This document shows positions 34,530-42,727 of a stretch of 64,000 nucleotides of DNA, piece after piece; within the stretch, counting starts at the first letter, position 1, and each line of letters begins with the position of its first letter. Position numbers and translations under genes: made by a program. The notes under the pieces were generated by a model. The model made no database searches, was not told where the DNA came from, and saw nothing but the letters and a program-made list of their open reading frames with translations. The DNA lies in the NCBI RefSeq assembly GCF_003024195.1, contig NZ_KZ679050.1, forward strand, positions 248,001-312,000, given 5' to 3'. The DNA is from Streptomyces dioscori (GTDB lineage Bacteria > Actinomycetota > Actinomycetes > Streptomycetales > Streptomycetaceae).

Positions 34530-35189
34530 GTGACGGATGGCTTCGAGGTTCCGGGCGCCACGGCGACGGGTCTGCTGCCGGCCGTCGTGGCCCGGGTCGC
34601 CGGTCTGGCGGACCGGCTGGGCACACCGCACAGCGAGGTGTTCGACGTCCGCCGGCTGTCCGCCGCGTCGGGTGTCCCCGAGGTCGTGGTCGCGTCCCTG
34701 CTGAACGGCCGGTCGGCGGGCGAGCCCGACCTCCAGGCCCGGTTCCTGCAGCGCCTCGACCTGCTGCGCCGTACCCGCCTGAAGCCGAACGGCCGCCGGT
34801 ACACCCAGCAGGAGATCGCCGACGGCGCGGGCATGTCGCGTCAGCAGGCGGGCGCCCTCATCAACGGCGACCGGCGCCCCACCATGGAGCACTGCGACGC
34901 CATCCAGCGCTTCTTCCGCGTCCACGCCGGTTTCCTGTCCGCCGAGGACCCTGAGGCACTGGTCGGCGCCCTGCAGCGCACCGAGCAGGATCTGCTCCAG
35001 CGGCTCGCCGACCGGGAGCGGCAGGCGGACCCCGCGATCGCGGACGACCCGCTGGAGCGACTGCTGCAGGACCACGGGGTCCGCGGCATCGCCTGGCGGG
35101 CCGCGCAGCTGCCCACCGACCAGCACCGGGACAAGGTCGCCGAGTGGCTGGACATGCTCCTGGAGAGCGTCAAGCGGCCCGAGTCGTGA
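34530..35189 (+). CDS. Helix-turn-helix (XRE-like) regulator
   Basis: This 219-residue protein has a helix-turn-helix in the middle (YTQQEIADGAGMSRQQAGALINGDRRPT, read in two parts) and a Leu/Arg/Glu-rich, probably helical C-terminal half. It begins with GTG after AGGAG. It is the first gene of a three-gene cassette with a HExxH protein and a multi-TM protein, overlapping the second by GTGA. Such HTH plus peptidase pairs resemble ImmR/ImmA-type switches. Confidence 0.8.
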   Translation: MTDGFEVPGATATGLLPAVVARVAGLADRLGTPHSEVFDVRRLSAASGVPEVVVASLLNGRSAGEPDLQARFLQRLDLLRRTRLKPNGRRYTQQEIADGAGMSRQQAGALINGDRRPTMEHCDAIQRFFRVHAGFLSAEDPEALVGALQRTEQDLLQRLADRERQADPAIADDPLERLLQDHGVRGIAWRAAQLPTDQHRDKVAEWLDMLLESVKRPES

Positions 35190-35752
35190 TCCGGGGGACC
35201 TCCGTGGGCGTCGGAAGGGAGATGCGCCGTCTGTGCGGCGAGCTCGTCGACGAGCTGTCGCTCCCGGCCCCCGCGGAACCCGGGGAGCTGTACGCGGCAC
35301 TGTGCGGGGCCATGAGCAGCCGGCGCGGCCGACCGGTCCGCTTCCGTACGGCCCCCTTCCCGCCGGGCACCGCCAGCGGGCTCTGGCTCGACCTCGCGGA
35401 CTGGGACCTCGTGGTCGTCGAGGAGCGCACCGCGCCCGACCACCAGCTGGTGATTCTCGGCCACGAACTGTGGCACATGAGCGCGGGCCACCGCGGCCAC
35501 CAGGTGGAGGGTGCGGCCGTCGCCGCCCGGCTGCTGTCGGACGACGCCGATCTGCGGGCGACCGTCCGCCAGGTGGCGGCGCGCACCCGGTTCGACCTGG
35601 CCGACGAGAAGGACGCCGAGAGCTTCGGGCTGCTCCTGTCGAGCAGGTGCCGGGGGTGGCTGGCCGGTCCGGGCTCGCGCGGGCCCGTACGGCGCGAGGG
35701 TCTGGCGGGCCGCATCGAGGCGTCCCTGGGCTACCGCGGGCCGCAGGACTGA
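35186..35752 (+). CDS. ImmA/IrrE-like HExxH metallopeptidase-like protein
   Basis: This 188-residue protein contains VILGHELWHMSAGH (HExxH zinc motif) preceded by a beta-rich segment (GLWLDLADWDLVVVEERT), the arrangement of ImmA/IrrE-type peptidases often annotated as toxin components. It may cleave or inactivate the HTH protein encoded upstream, to which it is joined by a GTGA overlap. Function inferred from context only. Confidence 0.75.
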   Translation: MIRGTSVGVGREMRRLCGELVDELSLPAPAEPGELYAALCGAMSSRRGRPVRFRTAPFPPGTASGLWLDLADWDLVVVEERTAPDHQLVILGHELWHMSAGHRGHQVEGAAVAARLLSDDADLRATVRQVAARTRFDLADEKDAESFGLLLSSRCRGWLAGPGSRGPVRREGLAGRIEASLGYRGPQD

Positions 35753-35767
35753 GAGCGCCGGCACCTC

Positions 35768-36931
35768 GTGGACGGGTCCAGTTACTACCTGCCCGCCGTC
35801 GCCATGGCGGCCGTCCTGGCCGTCAAGTGCCCCTCGCTGCGGCGCTCCTGGCGTGATCCGCTGCTGCGGTCGGTGTGCTGGCTGCTGGCGCTGACGGGGC
35901 TGGTGTTCTTCTTCGCGGCGCCGCCGACCATCGCCGAGGTCAACGACATCGTCGGCGTCACGAACGTCTCCGCGCCGCTCGTCTACTGTCTGCTGAGCGC
36001 GTTCAGCGCGGCTTGTCTGGTGCTGATCGTCAACTGGCGCGGCGGCCCGCCCGAACGGACCCGGCGGCTGTCCCGGCGCTGGATCACCGGGTACGGCGTC
36101 GTGATCGTGGCGCTGGTCGTACTGTTCGCCCTCGGTGACACCCCGGTCGAGCGGCTGCGGGACTTCGACACGTACTACGCCGACGAGCCGTTCGTCCGCG
36201 AGATGATCGTGCTCTATCTCGGCGCGCTGGCCGTGGCGGGTGTCGCGATGAACGTGATGTGCGGTCGCTGGGCGCTCCAGGTGCACGGCCGGCTGCGGGC
36301 CGGACTGCTGATCATCGTGGCGGGCTATGTGTGCAACATCGCCTATCTGACGGCCAAGTCCACCGCGGTGGTGGCGCGCTGGAACGGCGGGAACCTCGAC
36401 CACCTGAGCACCGACGTGGCCCCGGTGCTCGCCTCGGCCGGGGCGCAGATCAGCGCGGTCGGCTTCTGTCTTCCGCTGGCCTGTCAGCGGGCCGGCGACA
36501 CCTGGTCGACCTGGTGCACGTACCGCCGGCTCGGGCCGTTGTGGCGGGAACTGGCACCCGTTGCGCCATACGCGGGCCGCGCGGCCCGGATGTCCTGGTG
36601 GTCCCCCGCCGAACTCCAGGTCACCCGGCGGGAGTCGGACATCCACGACGGCCTGCTCAGCCTCCACCCCTACTTCGACGCCGGGTTACGGGCCCGCGCG
36701 CACGCCGCGGCCCTCGCGTCGGGCTCCGACCCGGCCCAGGCCCGCGCCGAGGCGGACGCGGCGATGGTGGCAGCGGCGATACGGTCCCGCACCGCCGCCC
36801 CCGAGGGCAGACCCCCCGAGTCCCCCACCCCGACGGAGCCCACCGAGACCCCCCGCGACCTGGTACGCATGTCCCAGGCCCTGCACCACTCCCCGGTGGT
36901 GCAGGCCACCCGCACCGGGACCGCCCCCTGA
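35768..36931 (+). CDS. Multi-pass membrane protein (MAB_1171c/DUF6545-like), contains a TTA codon
   Basis: This 387-residue protein has about seven hydrophobic helices in its first 245 residues, then a soluble tail with YRRLGPLWRELAP and ITRR/VTRRESDIHDGL-type sequence typical of the family. Codon 307 is TTA (36686-36688), unusual in this genome and a sign of bldA control. It closes the HTH/peptidase cassette and could be the membrane sensor or effector. The start is GTG at 35768. Confidence 0.8.
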   Translation: MDGSSYYLPAVAMAAVLAVKCPSLRRSWRDPLLRSVCWLLALTGLVFFFAAPPTIAEVNDIVGVTNVSAPLVYCLLSAFSAACLVLIVNWRGGPPERTRRLSRRWITGYGVVIVALVVLFALGDTPVERLRDFDTYYADEPFVREMIVLYLGALAVAGVAMNVMCGRWALQVHGRLRAGLLIIVAGYVCNIAYLTAKSTAVVARWNGGNLDHLSTDVAPVLASAGAQISAVGFCLPLACQRAGDTWSTWCTYRRLGPLWRELAPVAPYAGRAARMSWWSPAELQVTRRESDIHDGLLSLHPYFDAGLRARAHAAALASGSDPAQARAEADAAMVAAAIRSRTAAPEGRPPESPTPTEPTETPRDLVRMSQALHHSPVVQATRTGTAP

Positions 36932-36967
36932 AGGACGACACCGCGCACCCCTTTCCTCGAAGGCGGC

Positions 36968-37020
36968 GCAGCCCCTTCGAGGGGCGCGGGGAACTGCGCG
37001 GCCGGCCACGACGCACCCGC
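36968..37020 (+). repeat. Dispersed intergenic repeat, copy A
   Basis: Contains GCCCCTTCGAGGGGC (a small hairpin) followed by gcggggaactgcgcggccgg and ccacgacgcacccgcag. Two further copies lie at 55685-55770 and 56641-56700. Confidence 0.8.
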
Positions 37021-37189
37021 AGTCGACACACAACCCAAGACCCCCGGACATCAGGTCGCACTCCGCTCACTGACTGCCCGCAGGTCCCGCTCCCGCGCAC
37101 GACTGCGCACCACGTCCGCCCGGGACCCCGCCGCCTCAACACAAGGCCGCCCGTCCCGCAGCAGCGCACCCCACCGCTCCCGACTCCAG

Positions 37190-37665
37190 TCGGCAGGACT
37201 GGTCCCCCGACGAACTCCCGCACGGGCGCGAGCAACCGCACAGGCTCCGCATGGAACGGAAAGTGCCCGGCGCCTTCGAAGATCTCCAGCCGGCTCCCCG
37301 GAGCAACTCGGGCGCGTCCTGCCCGAGGTCGGTGTCGAGCAGCGGGCATCAGATGCGCGAACAGCCGGGCCTGGAACGCCGGCCACCGAGTAGTCGGCCC
37401 GTGGCTTGTCCGCGGCGCCGTGGCCCAGCAGGTCGGGCGCGACCCCCGTATGGGTGCGGGCCGGACCGGGGACGATCCCGGCCCAGGTCGCCGAGGAGTC
37501 GCCGATGCCGTGGATGAGGACGAGGGCGGGGCCCTCACCGGTCACGCGGTAGGCGCGGCGGTGTCCGTGCACCACGCGGTGCCGCAGCCGCAGTTCGCCG
37601 TCGCCCACGGGCCGCAGCCGCGTGGCCCCGCACGGGCGCCGTCGTGGGATGCCGACCACCGGATC
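37190..37665 (-). pseudogene. Decayed alpha/beta hydrolase
   Basis: One frame encodes VVGIPRRRP...RHRVVHGHRRAYRVTGEGP and ALVLIHGIGDSSATW then PDLLGHGAADKPRADYSVAG, the N-terminal third of an alpha/beta hydrolase. The sequence then shifts frame and continues as FQARLFAHLMPAARH and LEIFEGAGHFPFHAEP, the C-terminal part with the catalytic histidine. The nucleophile-elbow region (GHSxGG) that should lie between is gone. An internal deletion plus frameshift has destroyed the gene. No intact copy lies in the window. Confidence 0.75.
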
Positions 37666-37875
37666 GTCTCCCCTCTGCGGGCCTTCGTTCCAGCGTGAGC
37701 CCCTTGTCCGACAACGGGTTTCCGTGCGGTTTCCCCTCGGCTGACCGGGCGAACGAACACGCACGGAAAGGGCATTGTCAGTGGCGGACGGCAAGCTGGA
37801 CCCAGCGCCACCGCTGTGCGGCGGCGCGAGCAGGACCGAAGAGCGGAAGCCGAGCCGAACCGGGAGAGCCGTCCG

Positions 37876-38103
37876 ATGCCGACAGCCGTACTGACCGATC
37901 ACGAACGCACCGCCGTGCAGGCCTATCTGCGCCTGCTGCAGACCGTACGAGCCGCCATGGACGCCCCGTCGGGTTCGGGGCGGCCGGTCGTCGTGCCGCC
38001 CTCGGCCCTCGCGGAGGCGGAGCGCGCGCTGGCCGCGGCGGGCCTTGAGGGCAACGAGGAGGCGTTCTTCCGCCTGCTGCACACCTGGTGCCCGGAGGTG
38101 TGA
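37876..38103 (+). CDS. Small hypothetical protein
   Basis: This 75-residue, mostly helical protein (LTDHERTAVQAYLRLLQTVRAAM, in two helices) starts with ATG after GGGAGA. Codon use fits the strain. No family recognised. It lies just upstream of, and convergent with, the phosphopantetheinyl transferase gene. Confidence 0.6.
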   Translation: MPTAVLTDHERTAVQAYLRLLQTVRAAMDAPSGSGRPVVVPPSALAEAERALAAAGLEGNEEAFFRLLHTWCPEV

Positions 38104-38151
38104 TGAACCACCGTCAGCCCCTGGGCCGCCCGTCGCCGGGCGGAGCCGCGC

Positions 38152-38895
38152 TCAGTCCTGCCCGTGCCGGCCGTCCTGCCCGTGCTGCCCGTCCTGCGCG
38201 TGCGGGACGGTCACCGAGGTCGCCACGAGTCCCCGGCTCACCGTCCAGCGTCCTTCGAAGCGGCCGATGCGACGGCCGTCCACCACCGGACCCGGCACGA
38301 GGAGTCCGGCGCTCAGGCCGCCGGACGTGGTGTGTCCGGGATCCATGAAGACCTCGATGTCGGCCTCCGAGAAGTCGAGCCATTTCCCGGTGAGGGGGAA
38401 CCACGCCTTGTAGACCGACTCCTTGGCGCTGAACAGGAGCCGGTCCCAGTGGATCTGCGGGTGGTCGGCGGCCAGCTCGCCCAGCCGCCGGACCTCGTCG
38501 GGCAGCGCCACCGAGGGCAGCACGTCGGCGGGGAGCGGCAGATGGGGTTCCGCGTCGATGCCGAGGGAGGCCAGGTCGGTGGCCCTGGCCAGTGCGGCGG
38601 CGGCGTAGCCCTCGCAGTGCGTCATGCTGCCGATCAGCCCCGCGGGCCAGCGCGGGGCTCCCCGGTCGCCGCTGAGGACGGCCTGCGGGGGCACGCCGAG
38701 CTTCTCCATGGCCCGTCTGGCGCACCCGCGGACCACGGTGAACTCGCGGCGCCGTTTCTCGACGGCGCGCGCGATCAGCGCCTCTTCCCCGGGATACAGC
38801 TCGGGGTGGGGCGTCGGGGCCCCCATGCCCTCGGCGTGGTCGTCAGCGTGTGCCTCCACGGCCACGACCGACTCCGGGAGCAGTTCCTCGATCAC
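38152..38895 (-). CDS. Sfp/EntD-type 4'-phosphopantetheinyl transferase
   Basis: This 247-residue enzyme converts apo carrier proteins to the holo form using CoA. Motifs are GSMTHCEGYAAAALA, LGIDAEPHLPLP (magnesium Asp and Glu) and LLFSAKESVYKAWFPLT. It could serve the PKS, A-PCP and free PCP of the 1-26 kb cluster. GTG start at 38895 after TGGAGG. Its first 53 bases overlap the phosphoesterase gene. The C-terminus is a repeat, AQDGQHGQDGRHGQD, from short tandem duplication of the gene end. Confidence 0.93.
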   Translation of the reverse strand: MIEELLPESVVAVEAHADDHAEGMGAPTPHPELYPGEEALIARAVEKRRREFTVVRGCARRAMEKLGVPPQAVLSGDRGAPRWPAGLIGSMTHCEGYAAAALARATDLASLGIDAEPHLPLPADVLPSVALPDEVRRLGELAADHPQIHWDRLLFSAKESVYKAWFPLTGKWLDFSEADIEVFMDPGHTTSGGLSAGLLVPGPVVDGRRIGRFEGRWTVSRGLVATSVTVPHAQDGQHGQDGRHGQD

Positions 38896-39748
38896 CGGAT
38901 CCGACCTCCATCGGCAGAATGCGGCGCAGCTTGCCCGGCGGTTCCGAGCGCTTGCGCCACTCGCGGGGGTAACCCACCGACACCTCTTCGAAGCGGACGC
39001 CGTCGAGCCAGGTGGTGCGGGGAATGTGCAGGTGGCCGTAGACCATGACGGCCACGCGGTGGGTGCGGTGCCAGTCCGCGGTGAGCCGGGTGCCGCACCA
39101 CATGGCGAACTCCGGGTACCAGAGGACGTCCGTCGGGTGCCGGTCCAGCGGGTAGTGGTTCACGAGCACCGTGGGCAGCCCGTCGGGGATCTCCGCGAGC
39201 CTGCGTTCGGTCTCGGCCACCCGGGCCCGGCACCAGGCCTCACGGCTGGGGTACGGGTCGGGGTGCAGCACGTGCTCGTCGGTGCAGACGATGCCGGTGC
39301 CGTGGGCGTACGCGAGGCCCTCTTCCTTGGTGGCGCAGCCCGCGGGCAGGAACGAGTAGTCGTAGAGGAGGAAGAGAGGGGCCACCACGACCGGTCCTTC
39401 GGGGCCCTCCCACACGGGGTAGGGGTCCTCGGGGGTGACCACGCCCAGCTCGCGGCAGAGCTGTACGAGGTATTCGTAGCGGGCCACTCCGCGCAGGGTG
39501 ACGGTGTCCTTGGGGTGGGTCCACAGTTCGTGGTTGCCCGGTGCCCAGATCACCTTCTTGAAGCGCCGGCTGAGCGTTTCGAGGGCCCAGCGGATGTCGG
39601 CCACCGTCTCCGCGACGTCGCCGGCCACCAGGAGCCAGTCGTCGTCGGTCTCGGGGCGCATCTCCTCGACGAGGGCGCGGTTCTCGGCGTATCCGATGTG
39701 CAGGTCGCTGATGGCCAGCAGCCGGCCCTGACGGTCAGCCGTCGTCAC
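38843..39748 (-). CDS. Calcineurin-like metallophosphoesterase
   Basis: This 301-residue protein has the phosphoesterase metal motifs ISDLHIGY, VAGDVAET, WAPGNHELW, VLVNHYPL and MVYGHLHIP. The metal-dependent hydrolase probably acts on a nucleotide or phosphodiester. In Streptomyces this gene commonly sits next to the Sfp-type transferase, and here the two overlap by 53 bases. GTG at 39748 follows GGGGAGGGGG. Confidence 0.9.
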   Translation of the reverse strand: MTTADRQGRLLAISDLHIGYAENRALVEEMRPETDDDWLLVAGDVAETVADIRWALETLSRRFKKVIWAPGNHELWTHPKDTVTLRGVARYEYLVQLCRELGVVTPEDPYPVWEGPEGPVVVAPLFLLYDYSFLPAGCATKEEGLAYAHGTGIVCTDEHVLHPDPYPSREAWCRARVAETERRLAEIPDGLPTVLVNHYPLDRHPTDVLWYPEFAMWCGTRLTADWHRTHRVAVMVYGHLHIPRTTWLDGVRFEEVSVGYPREWRKRSEPPGKLRRILPMEVGSGDRGTAPGVGRGRGGTR

Positions 39749-40350
39749 CCTCGCCCCCTCCCCGTGCCGGGACGCCTCGCGGCCGCCCGGATGAGAACAC
39801 AAGAACACACGCCCCCGTCGCCGTACAAGAGCGACTCCGCCCCGGTCCGACCCTGACGCCGAGGCCCGCGCGGCACCCGGCCGCCCCACCTCGCGGACCA
39901 CCCTCCGCCCCACCGCGCGGGACGGCACTCCGGCGCCGCGCAGCGGCACGCCCACCCGGACGGCGTCCGGGCGCTGCGCACGCCCCGGACACGGGTCCGC
40001 GCCCGCCCGCCGATCAGTCGGTCACCCGATCCGACGATCCGACGACGGTGATATGGAGCACCGGTGGGCGCCCCGGCGCACCCCGCCGCGACCGCGCGGC
40101 ACCGGCCCGGCGCAGGGCCTCTGACCTGCCAAGCGAGCCGCCGCGAGACCGTCGGACGGGCCCGTGCGGCGGGCCCGCCGGGCGATTCCGTAACACGCCC
40201 GTAGCAGCAGCACTGCTCAGGAACCCCTATGATCGGCCATACACAACCGCCACGAACTCCCGTTTTCGAACGGCGGTTTTGTGTACCCACTAAACCTCTT
40301 GCCGAGCACGGCCTGCTTTGACGTGCCCGCAAACCTGAAAGGCGGCCTGC
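39749..40350. other. 600-base intergenic region with a structured segment before the ATP-grasp gene
   Basis: No gene is supported here. TATGAT at 40228-40233 could be a -10 box. Just after it, 40241-40284 can fold in two competing ways: an outer stem ACACAACCGCC with GGCGGTTTTGTGT, or an inner CCGTT-TTCG-AACGG hairpin. This may be a leader RNA element of the downstream ATP-grasp gene. Confidence 0.45.
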
Positions 40351-41529
40351 ATGGTCTCTCGCGTACGCGTCTGGCTCAACCGCACGTACGCGGAGAACGT
40401 GTTCTTCATGGATCAGCTGCGGCGAAATCCGTGTGGCCGCGCGGTCGAGATCCACGCCACCCACGGTGACCCCGACTCCCCGATCCTGGCCGCCGCGGAC
40501 ATCGCCGCGATGGAGCCGGAGGGGCTGTCCCCGGCCGCCTACGTCGAGTACGCGCTCGACCAGTGTGTCCGGAACTCGATCGACGTGTTCGTGCCCGTCC
40601 TGCACCAGACCGCCCTGGCGGAGCACCGCGAGGAGTTCGCCGCGGTCGGCACGGCGCTGCTCGCGCCGCCCGCCGAGGCCGTGCACACCTTCCAGGACAA
40701 GGTCGTCGCGTACGAGGCCGTCGAGAAGCTCGGCGTGCCGACGCCTCCGTGGTGGCGGGTCCGCACCGCCGACGAGCTGATCGCCGCGGTCGACGAGCTG
40801 GAGGCCGCCGGTCACAAGGCGTGCTTCAAGCCCGCTTCCGGAGCGGGTGGCGTCGGTTTCCGCATCATCACGCGCACCCCCTTCTCGCTCATGCACCTGA
40901 GCGGCTTCCCCAGCCCGTACATGCCGCTGGACCTGGTCGTCCAGGCGCTGCGGCAGGCGGACGAGCCCGTGGACTGGCTTGTCATGCCCCTTCTGGGTGA
41001 GCCCGAGGTGTCCGTGGACTGCCTCACCGGCCCGGACGGACGGGTCCGGATGGCGGTCGGCCGGACGAAGAACGGTCGGCGGCGCGGTTTCACGCTCGAC
41101 CCGTCGTTCATCGAGCCCGCCCGGGTCCTCGCGGAGGGCTTCGGGCTGCACTACCTGACGAACATCCAGTTCCGGATGCTCGGTGACGAGCCGGTCCTGA
41201 TGGACGTGAACACGCGCCCGGCGGGCGGTCTGCACCAGCTCTCGCAGTGCGGGATCAACGCGCCGTGGGCCGCCGTGCGTCTCGCGCTCGGCGAGGAGCC
41301 GGGCGATGTCGTCCCGCCGTTCCTCGGTTCGGACTACGCGGTGGTCTCCGGGCCGCGCGCGGTGCGTCCCGTGTCGGCGCCGGAGCAGCACACGGACCTG
41401 GACCTGCCCGCCCATGTGCCGGCGCCGGACGCCGCCGCCGAAGCGCAGACGGCCCATGCGACCCACCCGGCCAAGGCGACGCATTCGGCTCAGGCCTCGC
41501 AGTCCTCGGACAGGCCCCTGACGGTCTGA
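40351..41529 (+). CDS. ATP-grasp domain protein
   Basis: This 392-residue protein has an ATP-grasp fold: KACFKPASGAGGVGFRII (ATP lysine and glycine loop), LVMPLLGEPEVSVDCL and the metal motif VLMDVNTRPAGGLHQ. It should ligate a carboxylate to an amine or similar. Its C-terminal 50 residues are low-complexity (AAEAQTAHATHPAKATHSAQ). GAAAGGCGG precedes the ATG. It is alone in its transcription unit and ends at a strong terminator. Substrates unknown. Confidence 0.85.
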   Translation: MVSRVRVWLNRTYAENVFFMDQLRRNPCGRAVEIHATHGDPDSPILAAADIAAMEPEGLSPAAYVEYALDQCVRNSIDVFVPVLHQTALAEHREEFAAVGTALLAPPAEAVHTFQDKVVAYEAVEKLGVPTPPWWRVRTADELIAAVDELEAAGHKACFKPASGAGGVGFRIITRTPFSLMHLSGFPSPYMPLDLVVQALRQADEPVDWLVMPLLGEPEVSVDCLTGPDGRVRMAVGRTKNGRRRGFTLDPSFIEPARVLAEGFGLHYLTNIQFRMLGDEPVLMDVNTRPAGGLHQLSQCGINAPWAAVRLALGEEPGDVVPPFLGSDYAVVSGPRAVRPVSAPEQHTDLDLPAHVPAPDAAAEAQTAHATHPAKATHSAQASQSSDRPLTV

Positions 41530-41631
41530 TCCGGCAGCAACTGCTCCGGGACCGGCCGCGGCGACCTGCAGTTCACCTCGGTCACAGCCGGGTTGACCGG
41601 GCCGACCGTCATGGAGCGGAGTACGAACCTC

Positions 41632-41670
41632 GGGGGTGCCCGGTCAGCCGACCGGGTACCCCCATTTTTT
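41632..41670 (+). terminator. Intrinsic terminator inside the 3' end of the convergent sulfotransferase gene
   Basis: A 14-bp stem (41632-41645 with 41650-41663, one G-U pair), loop agcc, is followed by a run of six T (41665-41670). It ends the rightward ATP-grasp transcript. The stem also encodes the last residues of the leftward sulfotransferase. Confidence 0.88.
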
Positions 41671-42531
41671 CGCCAACTCGGCGAGCCGCGGCGGTAGTTC
41701 GGCCTTCGGGCCGGCCGGGCGGGCCGGCTGGATACGGCCCGACCTGATGGTGGGGCTCCAGTCGCCGAGCTGCGGCCGGAACGTGCCGTGGTCCTTCTTC
41801 CCGTAGTCGAGCATCGCGCTCTCCCAGGGCACATCGAGGTACGCGCACAGTCCGCGCGTGGCCCGCTCCGGATCGGCGGTGAGGTCCTCGTACGTCATCA
41901 CATGGGCGTCGAGGGTGCGGCGGGCCTCTTCGAGCCGTACGCCGTAGTCGAGCACCTCGGCGCGGATCTGTTCGGGGTCGGGGTCGGTGCGGCGGTCGGT
42001 GAGCGAGGCGACCACGGCGCCGGGGTGGCGCAGCAGCACGATCCAGCGGGCGTTGGGCCAACATCGGTGCAGACGCGGCCAGATGAGGGTGTTGGGCGGC
42101 GTCTTGTCGACGATGATCCGCTTGCCGGAGCGGGCCAGTTCCAGGTGCATCACCCGGTCCCACAGCGTGTGCTCCAGCTCCTCCTTGTCCAGCTCCAGCG
42201 CCCGCATGGCGTCGGCGGTGAAGCCGCGGGAGAGATGGACGTGCAGGGTGCGCAGATGCATCTCGTGCGGGGCGCGGATGCTGCTGTGGCTGTTCAGCAG
42301 GACCCTCAGGAGGGTCGAGCCCGAGCGGACGCAGGACAGAACGAAGACCGGCGAGTCCACCAGCCGCGGGGCGCGGGGCGCCACATAGCCGTCCCCGGCG
42401 CGGGAGCCGTCGGCGGCACGGGGCGCAGGCAGGGCGGCGAGGTTCCGGCGCGGCGGGCCGACCGCCTGGGCCATCAGTCTGCCGCGGCGGCGAAGCCCCT
42501 TGCCGATCGCGGACATGCGCGGGTCTCGCAC
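41644..42531 (-). CDS. PAPS-dependent sulfotransferase-family protein
   Basis: This 295-residue protein has the 5'-phosphosulfate loop VLSCVRSGSTLLRVLLN and the 3'-phosphate segment WIVLLRHPGAVVASL with the downstream Arg/Ser region. It probably sulfates a small hydroxylated metabolite. GTG at 42531 has AAAGGTG upstream. It is convergent with the ATP-grasp gene, and its last codons form that gene's terminator. Confidence 0.85.
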   Translation of the reverse strand: MRDPRMSAIGKGLRRRGRLMAQAVGPPRRNLAALPAPRAADGSRAGDGYVAPRAPRLVDSPVFVLSCVRSGSTLLRVLLNSHSSIRAPHEMHLRTLHVHLSRGFTADAMRALELDKEELEHTLWDRVMHLELARSGKRIIVDKTPPNTLIWPRLHRCWPNARWIVLLRHPGAVVASLTDRRTDPDPEQIRAEVLDYGVRLEEARRTLDAHVMTYEDLTADPERATRGLCAYLDVPWESAMLDYGKKDHGTFRPQLGDWSPTIRSGRIQPARPAGPKAELPPRLAELAKKWGYPVG

Positions 42532-42620
42532 GGTGACACCTTTCTCTCGCACTGCCCCCATCGCGCTCATCACAGGGGCGCCGAGCGAACCGCAGGTGTC
42601 GCGCAGGGAAAGGGGACAGG

Positions 42621-42658
42621 TCACGGCGGACGGGGGACCTCTCCCCCACCCGCCGTGA
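42621..42658 (-). terminator. Hairpin terminator after the GH38 gene
   Basis: Arms 42621-42637 and 42642-42658 pair over 17 positions with two central mismatches and a four-base loop. It lies between the 3' end of the mannosidase gene and the sulfotransferase start, on the downstream side of the leftward sugar operon. Confidence 0.75.
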
Positions 42659-42727
42659 CCAGGCCTTTCAGCGCTTCCTTAATTGTTCATGGGAAACGGG
42701 GTCACCGCTTCCGCATGCGTGTGTCCC

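Noticed and set aside
39749..40350. Search for a small RNA gene or tRNA in the 600-base gap
   Set aside because: No cloverleaf or tRNA-like end was seen. Only a leader hairpin near 40241-40284 is supported.
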